This document shows, piece by piece, positions 8,709-15,864 of a stretch of DNA of 64,000 bases. Source of the stretch: Streptomyces sp. SID12501 (GTDB lineage Bacteria > Actinomycetota > Actinomycetes > Streptomycetales > Streptomycetaceae); contig NZ_JAAGLU010000042.1 in the NCBI RefSeq assembly GCF_010550245.1, positions 1-64,000 on the forward strand, in the 5' to 3' direction. The stretch's first letter is position 1. Each line of letters starts with the position of its first letter. The notes beneath the pieces were generated by a model, which saw only the letters and a list, made by a program, of their open reading frames with translations, searched no databases and was not told the DNA's origin. Made by a program: the position numbers and the translations under genes.

Positions 8709-9589
8709 GCCTCGCCCTCGAAGTTGGCCCGCCAGGTCAGCAGGCGGCGGGACAGGACCCGTACGGCGAAGTCGCAGGCGAGGCCGAGCAGTGCGTACAC
8801 GGCGAGGCAGAGCACGATGATGTCGGTACGGAAGTACTGCTGGGCGTTGCTCATCAGATAACCGAGCCCGGCGTCCGCGTTGATCTGCTCGGCGAAGACA
8901 AGGGCGAGCCAGGCGGTGGAGAGCGCGTACCGGAGCCCCACGAGTGCTCCGGGCAGTGCGCTCGGCAGGATGACGTACTTGATCAGCCCGAGCCGGCCGA
9001 GCCCCATCATCCGTGCGGCTTCGACGAGTTGCGCGTCGGTGGACCTGATCCCGCCGTAGATGTTGAAGTACAGGGGATAGGTGACTCCGAGGGCGACCAG
9101 CGCGATCTTCGGGGTCTCCTCGATGCCGAACCAGACGATGAACAGCGGGATCAGACCCACCCAGGGGATTGCCCGGAACATGCCCATCGACGAGTCGATG
9201 ACGTCCTCGCCGAGCCGGAACAGCCCGGCGAGCAGGGAGAGGACGAGCGCGATCGTCGCCCCGATGAGGAAGCCGATGGCTGCCCGGCGGCCCGACGCGG
9301 CGATGGCGCTGGGCAGTTCGCCGTTCTTCGTCAGGTCGACGGCCTGTTTCAGGACGTCCACGGGGGAGGCGAGCACCGACTCGGGCAGCACACCGGTGGC
9401 CGAGGTCAGGAACCAGAGGAGTACGAGGCCCACGGGTCCGGAGGCCCGGCGTACCGAACGCGGCAGCTGGAAGCGGCGGGTGGTGCGGGCGGCACCGCGG
9501 ATCGTGACCCGGGGTGCCCGGTCAGGGGGACTGTCGGGGGGCGGCAGCGGGGCCAGGGGTGCCGCGTCGAGCGGTTTGGTCGTCATCAT
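8705..9589 (-). CDS. ssuC: Sulfonate ABC transporter permease
   Basis: 294 residues. After a proline-rich cytosolic tail of about 45 residues, about six hydrophobic spans follow (first GPVGLVLLWFL). The BPD_transp_1 coupling loop starts at E190: EAARMMGLGRLGLIKYVILP. The motif SMGMFRAIPWVGLIPLFIVW is typical of SsuC/TauC. It forms the membrane channel with the SsuB-like ATPase that overlaps its stop. A 54-bp gap separates it from the sulfurtransferase gene, the largest gap in the upstream half of the operon. Confidence 0.92.
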   Translation of the reverse strand: MMTTKPLDAAPLAPLPPPDSPPDRAPRVTIRGAARTTRRFQLPRSVRRASGPVGLVLLWFLTSATGVLPESVLASPVDVLKQAVDLTKNGELPSAIAASGRRAAIGFLIGATIALVLSLLAGLFRLGEDVIDSSMGMFRAIPWVGLIPLFIVWFGIEETPKIALVALGVTYPLYFNIYGGIRSTDAQLVEAARMMGLGRLGLIKYVILPSALPGALVGLRYALSTAWLALVFAEQINADAGLGYLMSNAQQYFRTDIIVLCLAVYALLGLACDFAVRVLSRRLLTWRANFEGEA

Positions 9590-9643
9590 GGCGGGGTTCC
9601 TCTCGCGGGGCCCTGGGGCCTGGGGAAAGTCGTGGGCCTCGGG

Positions 9644-10495
9644 TCAGGCGGGGGCGGGGCCGGTCGCTGCCGGGCGGGTGGGATCGGCGGACCAGGCGGA
9701 CCAGGAACCGGCGAAGAGGGTCGCGTCGAAACCGGCGAGGGCGAGGGCGGCGATCTGGTGGGCGGCGGTGACACCGGAACCGCAGTACACGCCGATGCGC
9801 GACGCGTCGGCGGCACCCCGGTCCTCGAACCGCTTGCGCAGCAGCTCGGGCAGCAGGAAGGTCCCGTCGGCCGCGAGGTTCTCTCCGGTGGGAGCGGAGA
9901 CCGCGCCCGGGATGTGTCCCGCGCGGAGGTCGACCGGCTCCACCTCACCCCGATATCGTTCGCCGGCACGGGCGTCCAACAAAAGCCCGTCGCGGGCGAG
10001 TTCGGCGGCACCGTCGATATCGGTGAGCGGCAGTCCGCCTGCGTGTAGAACGACATCGCCGGGTTCCGGATCGGCGGGGAGGCCGGACTCCAGCGTCAGT
10101 CCTGCCGCCCGCCAGGCACCCAACGCCCCGTCCAGCAGCGTCACGTCGGTCACTCCGGCGTACCGCAGCAGCCACCAGGCCCGAGCGGCGGCGGTGTTGC
10201 CCAAGTCGTCGTAGACGACGATCGGTTGGTCCTGCCCGAGCCCCCAACTGCGAGCTGCCGCCTGCAACTCCGCGAGTTCCGGCAGTGGATGCCGGCCGCC
10301 CTCAGGGCTGGGCGGCCCGGCCAACTCGGTGTCCAGGTCGACGTACACGGCGCCCGGGATGTGTGCGTCCGCGTAGTGGTCGCGGCCGTACGGATCGCCG
10401 AGCGCCCAGCGGACGTCGAGGACGAGGGGCGGGTTCTCGGAGGCGAGGGCGTCGTGCAACTCGGCGACGGTCGTCGTCACACGCGAGGTGCTCAT
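9644..10495 (-). CDS. Two-domain sulfurtransferase (3-mercaptopyruvate/thiosulfate sulfurtransferase)
   Basis: 283 residues from ATG 10495, in an ATGA overlap with the hydrolase stop. Two rhodanese domains are visible: the N-terminal inactive one (VLDVRWALGDPYGRDHYADA) and the C-terminal one with LDARAGERYRGEVEP and the active-site loop YCGSGVTA, Cys238. A CGSGVT loop is typical of mercaptopyruvate sulfurtransferases rather than thiosulfate ones (CRKGVT). In this operon it could pass sulfane sulfur on or detoxify sulfite or thiosulfate released by the monooxygenases. Confidence 0.9.
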   Translation of the reverse strand: MSTSRVTTTVAELHDALASENPPLVLDVRWALGDPYGRDHYADAHIPGAVYVDLDTELAGPPSPEGGRHPLPELAELQAAARSWGLGQDQPIVVYDDLGNTAAARAWWLLRYAGVTDVTLLDGALGAWRAAGLTLESGLPADPEPGDVVLHAGGLPLTDIDGAAELARDGLLLDARAGERYRGEVEPVDLRAGHIPGAVSAPTGENLAADGTFLLPELLRKRFEDRGAADASRIGVYCGSGVTAAHQIAALALAGFDATLFAGSWSAWSADPTRPAATGPAPA

Positions 10496-11214
10496 GCGAG
10501 ACCCTTCGCGATCACGGGCAGCTCGGGGGACAGGCGCAGCCGTTCGAGGAAGAGGACGACAGTGGCGGCGGCGGTGCGGTGCAGCGCGTCGTTGAGAACG
10601 TCGTGCCGGCCACCGACGAAGGTCACGGTCCGGACGTGCCCGTGACCCTCGTAGACGCTCAGCGCCAGGTCGAGCGGGCTGACCGGGTCGTCCTTGCCGT
10701 GCAGGGCGAGCACGGGCACCTGGACCTGGTCGAGGTGCGGCTCCGGCAGATCGACGGTCGTCCCGATCGCACCGCGCCGGAAGGCGGGGTCGTCGGCGAG
10801 GCGCCCCTGGTGGGTCGGGCAGGCGGTCCGCGCCGCAAGTTCGTCGTCCCAACTCCCTGACTCCCAGGGACTGGTGGGCAGACCCACGAGAATCAGCGCG
10901 TCGACGCCCGCCGGGTGCTCGGCGGCGACCTGAAGGGCGTACCGGGTACCCGTGTCCGAGCCGACGAGGACCTTCGGGCCCGGCAGTGACTCGTCGGTGA
11001 GGAGTTTGGCCGCTTCGTCGAGCACGGACGGATCGGCGGACGGGTCGCCCAACGCCCGTACACGGTAGGCGTCGAAGGCGAGACGGCGGCCGAACCGCTC
11101 GTACACACCGCCGTGTTCGCCCCGGCCCGACAGCACGATCAGCGTGCCGCGCGCGGCGAGACCTTCGGGTTCGTCCCAGGAGGTGGGGGCGGAGGAGAGG
11201 GAGGAAGAGGACAT
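10492..11214 (-). CDS. Alpha/beta hydrolase with Asp at the nucleophile position
   Basis: 240 residues, first enzyme gene of the operon. LIVLSGRGEHGGVYERFGR, then VGSDTGTRYALQVAAEHP, then LALHGKDDPVSP and VGGRHDVLND give the strand 3, nucleophile elbow, acid and His204 landmarks. The elbow reads G-S-D-T-G, so D87 occupies the catalytic position normally held by Ser; Asp nucleophiles occur in dehalogenases and epoxide hydrolases. ATG 11214 has only a distant GGGAG. It could remove an ester or halide group before sulfur release; this is inference. Confidence 0.75.
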   Translation of the reverse strand: MSSSSLSSAPTSWDEPEGLAARGTLIVLSGRGEHGGVYERFGRRLAFDAYRVRALGDPSADPSVLDEAAKLLTDESLPGPKVLVGSDTGTRYALQVAAEHPAGVDALILVGLPTSPWESGSWDDELAARTACPTHQGRLADDPAFRRGAIGTTVDLPEPHLDQVQVPVLALHGKDDPVSPLDLALSVYEGHGHVRTVTFVGGRHDVLNDALHRTAAATVVLFLERLRLSPELPVIAKGLA

Positions 11215-11379
11215 GAGGGGGCGACTCCCGTTTCAGGGCAGGCAAAAGGGCGCGTGGAGAGAGGGAATGAGGAGAAGGACCGGAGAGAGAGGGGGAGAGG
11301 GAGGACGGCCTACCGGCAGGCGAGCAGCGGGAAGCCGATCAGTGGAGGCCGTACGGAAACGCCGGGAGGCGGCGTGGGA
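11215..11379 (-). promoter_or_regulatory. Leader RNA between Cys peptide and operon, with pyrimidine tract
   Basis: On the minus strand, bases 11310-11250 form an almost pure C/U tract of about 60 bases (the plus strand is G/A: GGAGAGAGGG and similar). It follows the leader peptide and precedes the first gene. Such a tract could pair with purine-rich ribosome-binding sequences nearby, giving a switchable structure, or serve as a Rho loading site. No classical T-run terminator is present. No gene is seen here. Confidence 0.45.
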
Positions 11380-11466
11380 TCAACGACAGCGCGCGCTGCA
11401 CGCCACGCCGAAGTCGATGACTCGGCGCTGCGTGAGAAGGGCAGCAAATGCGGTCGGATACGCCAT
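11380..11466 (-). CDS. Cys-containing leader peptide of the sulfonate operon (attenuator candidate)
   Basis: A 28-codon ORF, ATG 11466 to TGA 11380. The C-terminal part reads LTQRRVIDFGVACSARCR, matching the widespread actinobacterial leader peptides upstream of sulfur-assimilation genes (RRxID core followed by Cys near the end). It precedes the first operon gene by 165 bases. Translation slowing at the Cys codons (11398-11400 and 11386-11388 region) when cysteine is scarce would alter folding of the leader RNA. A possible promoter just upstream would make the transcript leaderless. The peptide is read directly; regulation is by analogy. Confidence 0.75.
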   Translation of the reverse strand: MAYPTAFAALLTQRRVIDFGVACSARCR

Positions 11467-11472
11467 GCGCTC

Positions 11473-11503
11473 ATCATGACCGGCTCCGGTGCATCACGTC
11501 CAA
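11473..11503 (-). promoter_or_regulatory. Possible promoter of the sulfonate operon
   Basis: Minus strand TTGGAC (11503-11498), a 19-base spacer, then CATGAT (11478-11473). Transcription would begin near the ATG of the leader peptide, giving a leaderless start. The spacer is slightly long, so confidence is moderate. The repeats at 11509-11551 abut the -35. Confidence 0.4.
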
Positions 11504-11508
11504 CGACG

Positions 11509-11551
11509 ATTCCGCATCGAAATCGATCGGAATCCGTGATCGATCGGGAAT
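11509..11551. promoter_or_regulatory. Likely LysR-type operator in the divergent region
   Basis: ATTCCG (11509-11514) and CGGAAT (11528-11533) flank an inner palindrome ATCGAAATCGAT (11516-11527). A second ATCGATCGGGAAT follows at 11539-11551, repeating 11522-11533. Regularly spaced half-sites of this sort, between a LysR gene and its divergent target and just upstream of the -35, are typical of LysR activation and autoregulation sites. Confidence 0.55.
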
Positions 11552-11586
11552 GGCGATCGATGAGCCGGGCGGGCTACGGTCACCGT

Positions 11587-12435
11587 ATGCCCCAACCTGT
11601 GCTCGACATCGTGGCGTTGCGCAGCCTGACCGGGATCGCCGACCACGGCGGTTTCCATCGCGCGGCCCAAGCGCTCGCCCTCAGCCAGTCCGCGGTCAGC
11701 CAGCACGTCCGCCGGCTGGAGAAGACGCTGGGCCGGCCCGTCGTCGAGCGTGAGGGCCGGGGCACGCGGTTCACCCCGGAGGGCCGACTGCTGCTCGAAC
11801 AGGCCCGCCGTGTCCTCGCCGTCCACGACGAGGCCGTACGCACGCTGCTCGACGTCGACGGCGACACGATCACCCTCGGCTCCACCGAGCATGCCGCCGA
11901 CCAGTTCCTGCCCCTGCTGACGGCGGCCGTCGAGGCGGTGCGGCCCGGCTGTCGGGTGCGTTTCCGTATCGACCGGTCGGCGCGGCTGGTGGAGGCGGTG
12001 GAACGCGGCAGCGTCGATGTCGCCGTGTACGTCACGGAGGCCGCCGCGACGGAGGGCACATCGGTCGGTGGCCTGCCGCTGACCTGGCACGCTCCGCCCG
12101 GCTGGACGCCCCCGGCCGCTCCTGTCCCCGTCCCGCTGGTCGCGATCGAGGACCCCTGCGCCATCCGGCGCCGGGCCATCGCGACCCTCGCCGAGCAGGG
12201 CGTCCCGGCGTTGGTGGTCGGCGACGCGGGCTATCTGGCGGGCGTCCTCGACCTGGCCCGCACCGGCCGTGGCGTGGCCCTGCTGGCCACGGTGGGCCCG
12301 GCCCCCGACGGCCTCACCCCGTACGGGGGACTGCCCCCGGTCCCCCCGATCCCGATGAGCGCCCTGGCCCGCCCAGGCACGGACCCGGCCACGGTGGAGG
12401 CGGCGTTCGCGGCGGTACGACAACTACTGAGTTGA
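11587..12435 (+). CDS. LysR-family regulator, likely of the sulfonate operon
   Basis: 282 residues from ATG 11587. The N-terminal winged helix reads LRSLTGIADHGGFHRAAQAL, SQSAVSQHVRRLEKTLGRPV and FTPEGRLLLEQARRVL, the LysR signature. The effector domain (TITLGSTEHAADQFLPLLTA onwards) is short and ends at residue 282. It is divergent from the sulfur operon; the shared spacer holds palindromic half-sites at 11509-11551, so it most likely controls that operon and itself. Its stop is followed by a hairpin within an intergenic repeat. Confidence 0.85.
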   Translation: MPQPVLDIVALRSLTGIADHGGFHRAAQALALSQSAVSQHVRRLEKTLGRPVVEREGRGTRFTPEGRLLLEQARRVLAVHDEAVRTLLDVDGDTITLGSTEHAADQFLPLLTAAVEAVRPGCRVRFRIDRSARLVEAVERGSVDVAVYVTEAAATEGTSVGGLPLTWHAPPGWTPPAAPVPVPLVAIEDPCAIRRRAIATLAEQGVPALVVGDAGYLAGVLDLARTGRGVALLATVGPAPDGLTPYGGLPPVPPIPMSALARPGTDPATVEAAFAAVRQLLS

Positions 12436-12443
12436 GGACAATC

Positions 12444-12527
12444 GCGCCCGTCAAGGGGCGCGGGGCTGTGTCGACATGCGGCTCCGCCGCGTGGGCGCGA
12501 CAAGCCCCCACCGACCCGCAGCAGACG
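12444..12527 (+). repeat. Intergenic repeat family A, copy 1 (with terminator-like hairpin)
   Basis: Begins with a hairpin GCGCCCGTCAAGGGGCGC, then GGGGCTGTGTCGACATGCGG, CTCCGCCGCGTGGGCGCGAC and AAGCCCCCACCGACCCGCAG. The same order of blocks occurs at 21614-21690, 28665-28777 and 29811-29895. It sits between convergent genes and probably ends transcription in both directions. Confidence 0.8.
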
Positions 12528-12529
12528 AA

Positions 12530-12958
12530 CTACCTATCCACTCGGCTTCCCAACGTCCGCGCCAGCGCGGCACGTTGAAGCGGCAGAACCTCACCGTGCA
12601 GCTGACGCCCCCGAGCGGTCAGAGCGACCCGCACCCCCCGCCGGTCCTCCACGCACATGCTCCGCTCCACCAGTCCGTCCTTCTCCAGCCGTCCGATGAG
12701 CCGCGACAGCGCGCTCTGGCTGAGGTGGACCCGCCCGGCGATGTCCTGCACCCGGCACTGCTCGCCCGGGTCGGAGGTGTCCGTCGCGCAGGCCGCCTCG
12801 GCGACGAGGACGTCGAGCACCTCGAAGTCACTGGCACCCAGGCCGTGCGGATGCAGTGCGCGGTCGATCTCGCACATCGTGCGGGCGTGCGCCGCCAGGA
12901 TGTCCCGCCACTGGTCCGCCAGCCCCGCACCGGCCTTGTTCGTTGCCATGCACCCCAT
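12530..12958 (-). CDS. MarR-family regulator
   Basis: 142 residues. The MarR winged helix is clear: VQDIAGRVHLSQSALSRLIG, RLEKDGLVERSMCVEDRRGV and VALTARGRQL. ATG 12958 has no Shine-Dalgarno; ATG 12949 is an alternative start. An imperfect palindrome directly upstream (12960-12976) is a plausible autoregulatory operator. Neighbours are a convergent LysR gene and the galactan regulator. No target gene other than itself is obvious; cysteines in ACATD and EQCR leave redox sensing possible but unproven. Confidence 0.85.
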   Translation of the reverse strand: MGCMATNKAGAGLADQWRDILAAHARTMCEIDRALHPHGLGASDFEVLDVLVAEAACATDTSDPGEQCRVQDIAGRVHLSQSALSRLIGRLEKDGLVERSMCVEDRRGVRVALTARGRQLHGEVLPLQRAALARTLGSRVDR

Positions 12959-12959
12959 G

Positions 12960-12976
12960 TTAATGCGTATGCATAA
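12960..12976. promoter_or_regulatory. Candidate MarR operator
   Basis: TTAATGCGTATGCATAA immediately upstream of the MarR start contains ATGC/GCAT arms four bases apart. It is AT-rich within a GC-rich background, as expected for a promoter with a MarR site. Confidence 0.45.
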
Positions 12977-13010
12977 AAAACGACGTGGGCGAGGTGATGT
13001 GATCGCCGAC

Positions 13011-14042
13011 TCAGGCGGATCCCCGCTTGATCAGCTCGGTGGGCAGGATCACCGCCGCCGGGTCCTCGCCGCCGATCTGCGCGAGCAGTACCCGGACCAT
13101 CTCGGCGCTGATCCGGTCGTAGGGCTGCCGGATGGTCGTCAGCTGGGGCCGGGCGGCCAGGGCGGCGGAGGAGTCGTCGAAGCCGCCCACCGACACGTCC
13201 CCGGGGACGCTGCGTCCCGCCCGTTCCAGTGCCGTGAGCACGCCCTGGGCCATCAGGTCGGACGCGACGAACACGGCGTCCATGTCCGGGGCCTGGGCCA
13301 GCAGCCGTTCCGCGCCGGCCTCGCCGCTGGCCCGGCTGTAGTCGCCGGAGACGACGAGGCGGTCGTCGTGTTCGATGCCCTCCTCGGCGAGGACCTCGCG
13401 GTAGCCGGCGAGGCGTTCCACGCCGCCCGGGGTGTCGAGCGGGCCGGTGACCACGCCGATGCGGCGGCGGCCCAGCGACAGGAGATGGCGGACCATGTCC
13501 CGGGCGCCGTCGCGGTCGGCCGCGGCCACGTAGCTCACCTTGGAACCGAGGCCGATCGGCTTGCCGCACGCGACGAGCGGTACGCCCGCCTCGCACAGCT
13601 CCTGCGCGACCGGGTCACCGGAGTGGCTGGAGACCAGCAGCACCCCGTCGACATGGCCGGCGGTGATGTACCGCGTGATGCGGCGCCGTTCGTCCTCGGT
13701 GCCCGCCAGCATCAGCAGCAGCGGAATGTCGTGCGCCGCCAGTGCCTGGGTGCAACCCCGCAGCAGGACATTGAAGTTGGGGTCCTCGAAGAAGCGTTCC
13801 TGAGGCTCCGTCAGCAGGAAGCCGATCGAGTCGGAACGGCCGGTGATGAGCGAGCGGGCGTGGCGGTTCACCACGTAACCGGTCTTGCGGATAGCGGCGT
13901 TCACCGCCTCGTGCGCGGTCGGGCTGACGTAGTGCCCGCCGTTGAGTACGCGCGAGACGGTGCCTCGGGACACTCCCGCCTCGCGGGCCACGTCGTGGAT
14001 CGTCGGCGGTTTGCGCCGGCCCCCGGTATTGCTCATGGTCAT
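13011..14042 (-). CDS. LacI-family regulator of the galactan locus
   Basis: 343 residues. The DNA-binding head is PTIHDVAREAGVSRGTVSRV followed by LNGGHYVSPTAHEAV (about residues 13-45), then a periplasmic-binding-like sensor domain (IGFLLTEPQERFF, GVLLVSSHSGDPVAQ, VSVGGFDDSSAALAARPQLT). ATG 14042 lies in an ATGA overlap with the permease stop, so it is the last gene of the transporter operon. It likely represses the divergent galactan genes via the palindrome at 17236-17251, with a galacto-oligosaccharide or galactose as inducer (inferred from neighbours). Confidence 0.88.
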   Translation of the reverse strand: MTMSNTGGRRKPPTIHDVAREAGVSRGTVSRVLNGGHYVSPTAHEAVNAAIRKTGYVVNRHARSLITGRSDSIGFLLTEPQERFFEDPNFNVLLRGCTQALAAHDIPLLLMLAGTEDERRRITRYITAGHVDGVLLVSSHSGDPVAQELCEAGVPLVACGKPIGLGSKVSYVAAADRDGARDMVRHLLSLGRRRIGVVTGPLDTPGGVERLAGYREVLAEEGIEHDDRLVVSGDYSRASGEAGAERLLAQAPDMDAVFVASDLMAQGVLTALERAGRSVPGDVSVGGFDDSSAALAARPQLTTIRQPYDRISAEMVRVLLAQIGGEDPAAVILPTELIKRGSA

Positions 14043-14944
14043 GACTTTACGGCTCCGGACAGCAGGTCGAGGCTCCAGAACCGCTGGATGACCAGGAACA
14101 GAGCGATGAGCGGGATGACCGCCAGGAGCGCGCCCGTGATCACCAGCGTGTAGAGGGCCGGAGTGTTCGCTCCCTGTTCGAGAAGCGTGAACAGACCCAG
14201 TGTGATCGGGAACTTCTCGTCGTCGCTGAGCATGATGTAGGGGAGCAGGAAGTTGTTCCACACGGCCACGAACTGGAACAGGAACACCGTCACGAGGCCC
14301 GGGATCATCATCGGCAGCGCGACCCTGGTGAAGATGCGCCACTCGCTCGCGCCGTCCATCCGTCCGGCCTCGACCACATCGGTCGGCACCGCCGCGGCGG
14401 CGTAGATCCGCGCGAGGTAGACGCCGTACGGGGAGAGGATCAGCGGCAGCAGCACGGACGCGTACGAGTCCGTGATGTCAGCCTTCGCCAGCAGCAGGTA
14501 CTGGGGGATCGCGAGGATCACCGGCGGCATCAGCACGCCCGCCATAAGGACGCTGAACACCGTCTCCCGGCCGCGGAACCGGTAGATCGCCAGCGCGTAG
14601 CCGCTGATCGCCGAGACAGCTGTCGACAGGAAGGCGCCGAGCCCGGCGTAGAGGGCGGAGTTGCCCATCCACTTCCAGTAGACGCCGTCGCGGTAGGCGC
14701 TCAGTTCCTTGATGTTGTCCGTGAAGCCGCTGCCGGGCAGGAACGTGAACGTGGAGAACAGCTCGCTGCCCGATTTTGTCGCCGCGATCACCACCCACGC
14801 GACCGGCAGCAGGCAGTACAGCGCGCCCAGCAGAAGCGTGATCGTCGGGATCAGGGCGATCCGGCTGCGCAGGGGCGGGCGTTGTGCGGTGCCGGGCCTG
14901 GTGCCCGTCGCCGCTTCCGCCTTGCCCACGGCAAGAGAACTCAT
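14039..14944 (-). CDS. Sugar ABC transporter permease, MalG type
   Basis: 301 residues with six predicted spans (first LIPTITLLLGALYCLLPVAW). The coupling motif VEAGRMDGASEWRIFTRVAL is at about 191-210. It has the MalG-type C-terminus. ATG 14944 overlaps the previous stop as ATGA. With the second permease and the binding lipoprotein it forms an oligosaccharide importer. No ATPase is encoded locally, as is usual in Streptomyces where the shared ATPase MsiK serves many such importers (established knowledge). Confidence 0.9.
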   Translation of the reverse strand: MSSLAVGKAEAATGTRPGTAQRPPLRSRIALIPTITLLLGALYCLLPVAWVVIAATKSGSELFSTFTFLPGSGFTDNIKELSAYRDGVYWKWMGNSALYAGLGAFLSTAVSAISGYALAIYRFRGRETVFSVLMAGVLMPPVILAIPQYLLLAKADITDSYASVLLPLILSPYGVYLARIYAAAAVPTDVVEAGRMDGASEWRIFTRVALPMMIPGLVTVFLFQFVAVWNNFLLPYIMLSDDEKFPITLGLFTLLEQGANTPALYTLVITGALLAVIPLIALFLVIQRFWSLDLLSGAVKS

Positions 14945-15864
14945 CGTGCTGCCTCCTGCTTGTTACGGGAGTTCGCGGTCCGCAGGAAGCCGAACGACAG
15001 GACCAGCGTGACGATCGCGATGATCGTCGCCTCGGCCGCGGCCGAGTAGATGTCACCCTTGCCGAAGGCGTCCTGGTACACCTTCATCAGCGGACTCCAC
15101 GTCGTGGACACGGAGTTGGTGAGCGGCTTGAGGGTGGTCGGCTCGCTGAACACCTGGAGCGTCGCGATGATCGAGAAGAAGAAGGTCAGCACCAGCGAGG
15201 GCGCCACCATCGGGATCTTGATCCGCAGCGCGATCTGCAGCGGGGTGGCGCCGTCCAGCTTTGCCGCCTCGTACACCTCGGCCGGGATGGACCGCAGCGC
15301 GGTGTAGATGACGATCATGTTGAAGCCGGTACCGCCCCACACCGCGATGTTCGAGAGGGCGAGATACAGCGGACCGCCGTCCAGCAGGTCCGGCTGCGGC
15401 ATCCCCAGCTTGTCCAGGACGAAGTAGAACGGGCTGACGTCCGGCAGGTACAGGAAGCCCCAGAGCAGCGCGGCGACGACGCCCGGAACGGCGTACGGCA
15501 GGAAGATCGCGAGCCGGGTGAAGGGGGTGAACCGCACCTTGTCCGCGTCGAGCATCAGCGCGAAGACGAGGGCGAGCCCCAGCATCACCGGGACCACGAT
15601 CGCGCCGTAGCCGACCACGCGCAGTGCGCCGTTCAGCAACTCGTTGTCGGTGAGGGCGTCGGTGTAGTTCCCGATGCCCGCCCAGACCTCCTTGCGCGCC
15701 CCGGCACCGAGGCCCAGGCCGGAGACCTTCACCTTGTGCAGGCTCAGCCAGAGTGCGTAGCCGATGGGCAGCGCGAAGAAGAGGGCGAAGAGGATCACCG
15801 CGGGAAGGAGGAAGGCGTACGGGGCCGACCTGACCCCGTACGACCTCCGGCGTGCGTTGGTCAC
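14941..15864 (-). CDS. Sugar ABC transporter permease, MalF type
   Basis: 307 residues from GTG 15864, within a GTGA overlap with the binding-protein stop. An N-terminal span (PYAFLLPAVILFALFFALPI) is followed by the MalF-like core with IFLPYAVPGVVAALLWGFLY and the coupling loop EVYEAAKLDGATPLQIALRI. It is the partner of the MalG-type permease downstream. Gene order binding protein, MalF, MalG, LacI regulator is the standard streptomycete arrangement. Confidence 0.9.
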   Translation of the reverse strand: MTNARRRSYGVRSAPYAFLLPAVILFALFFALPIGYALWLSLHKVKVSGLGLGAGARKEVWAGIGNYTDALTDNELLNGALRVVGYGAIVVPVMLGLALVFALMLDADKVRFTPFTRLAIFLPYAVPGVVAALLWGFLYLPDVSPFYFVLDKLGMPQPDLLDGGPLYLALSNIAVWGGTGFNMIVIYTALRSIPAEVYEAAKLDGATPLQIALRIKIPMVAPSLVLTFFFSIIATLQVFSEPTTLKPLTNSVSTTWSPLMKVYQDAFGKGDIYSAAAEATIIAIVTLVLSFGFLRTANSRNKQEAAR

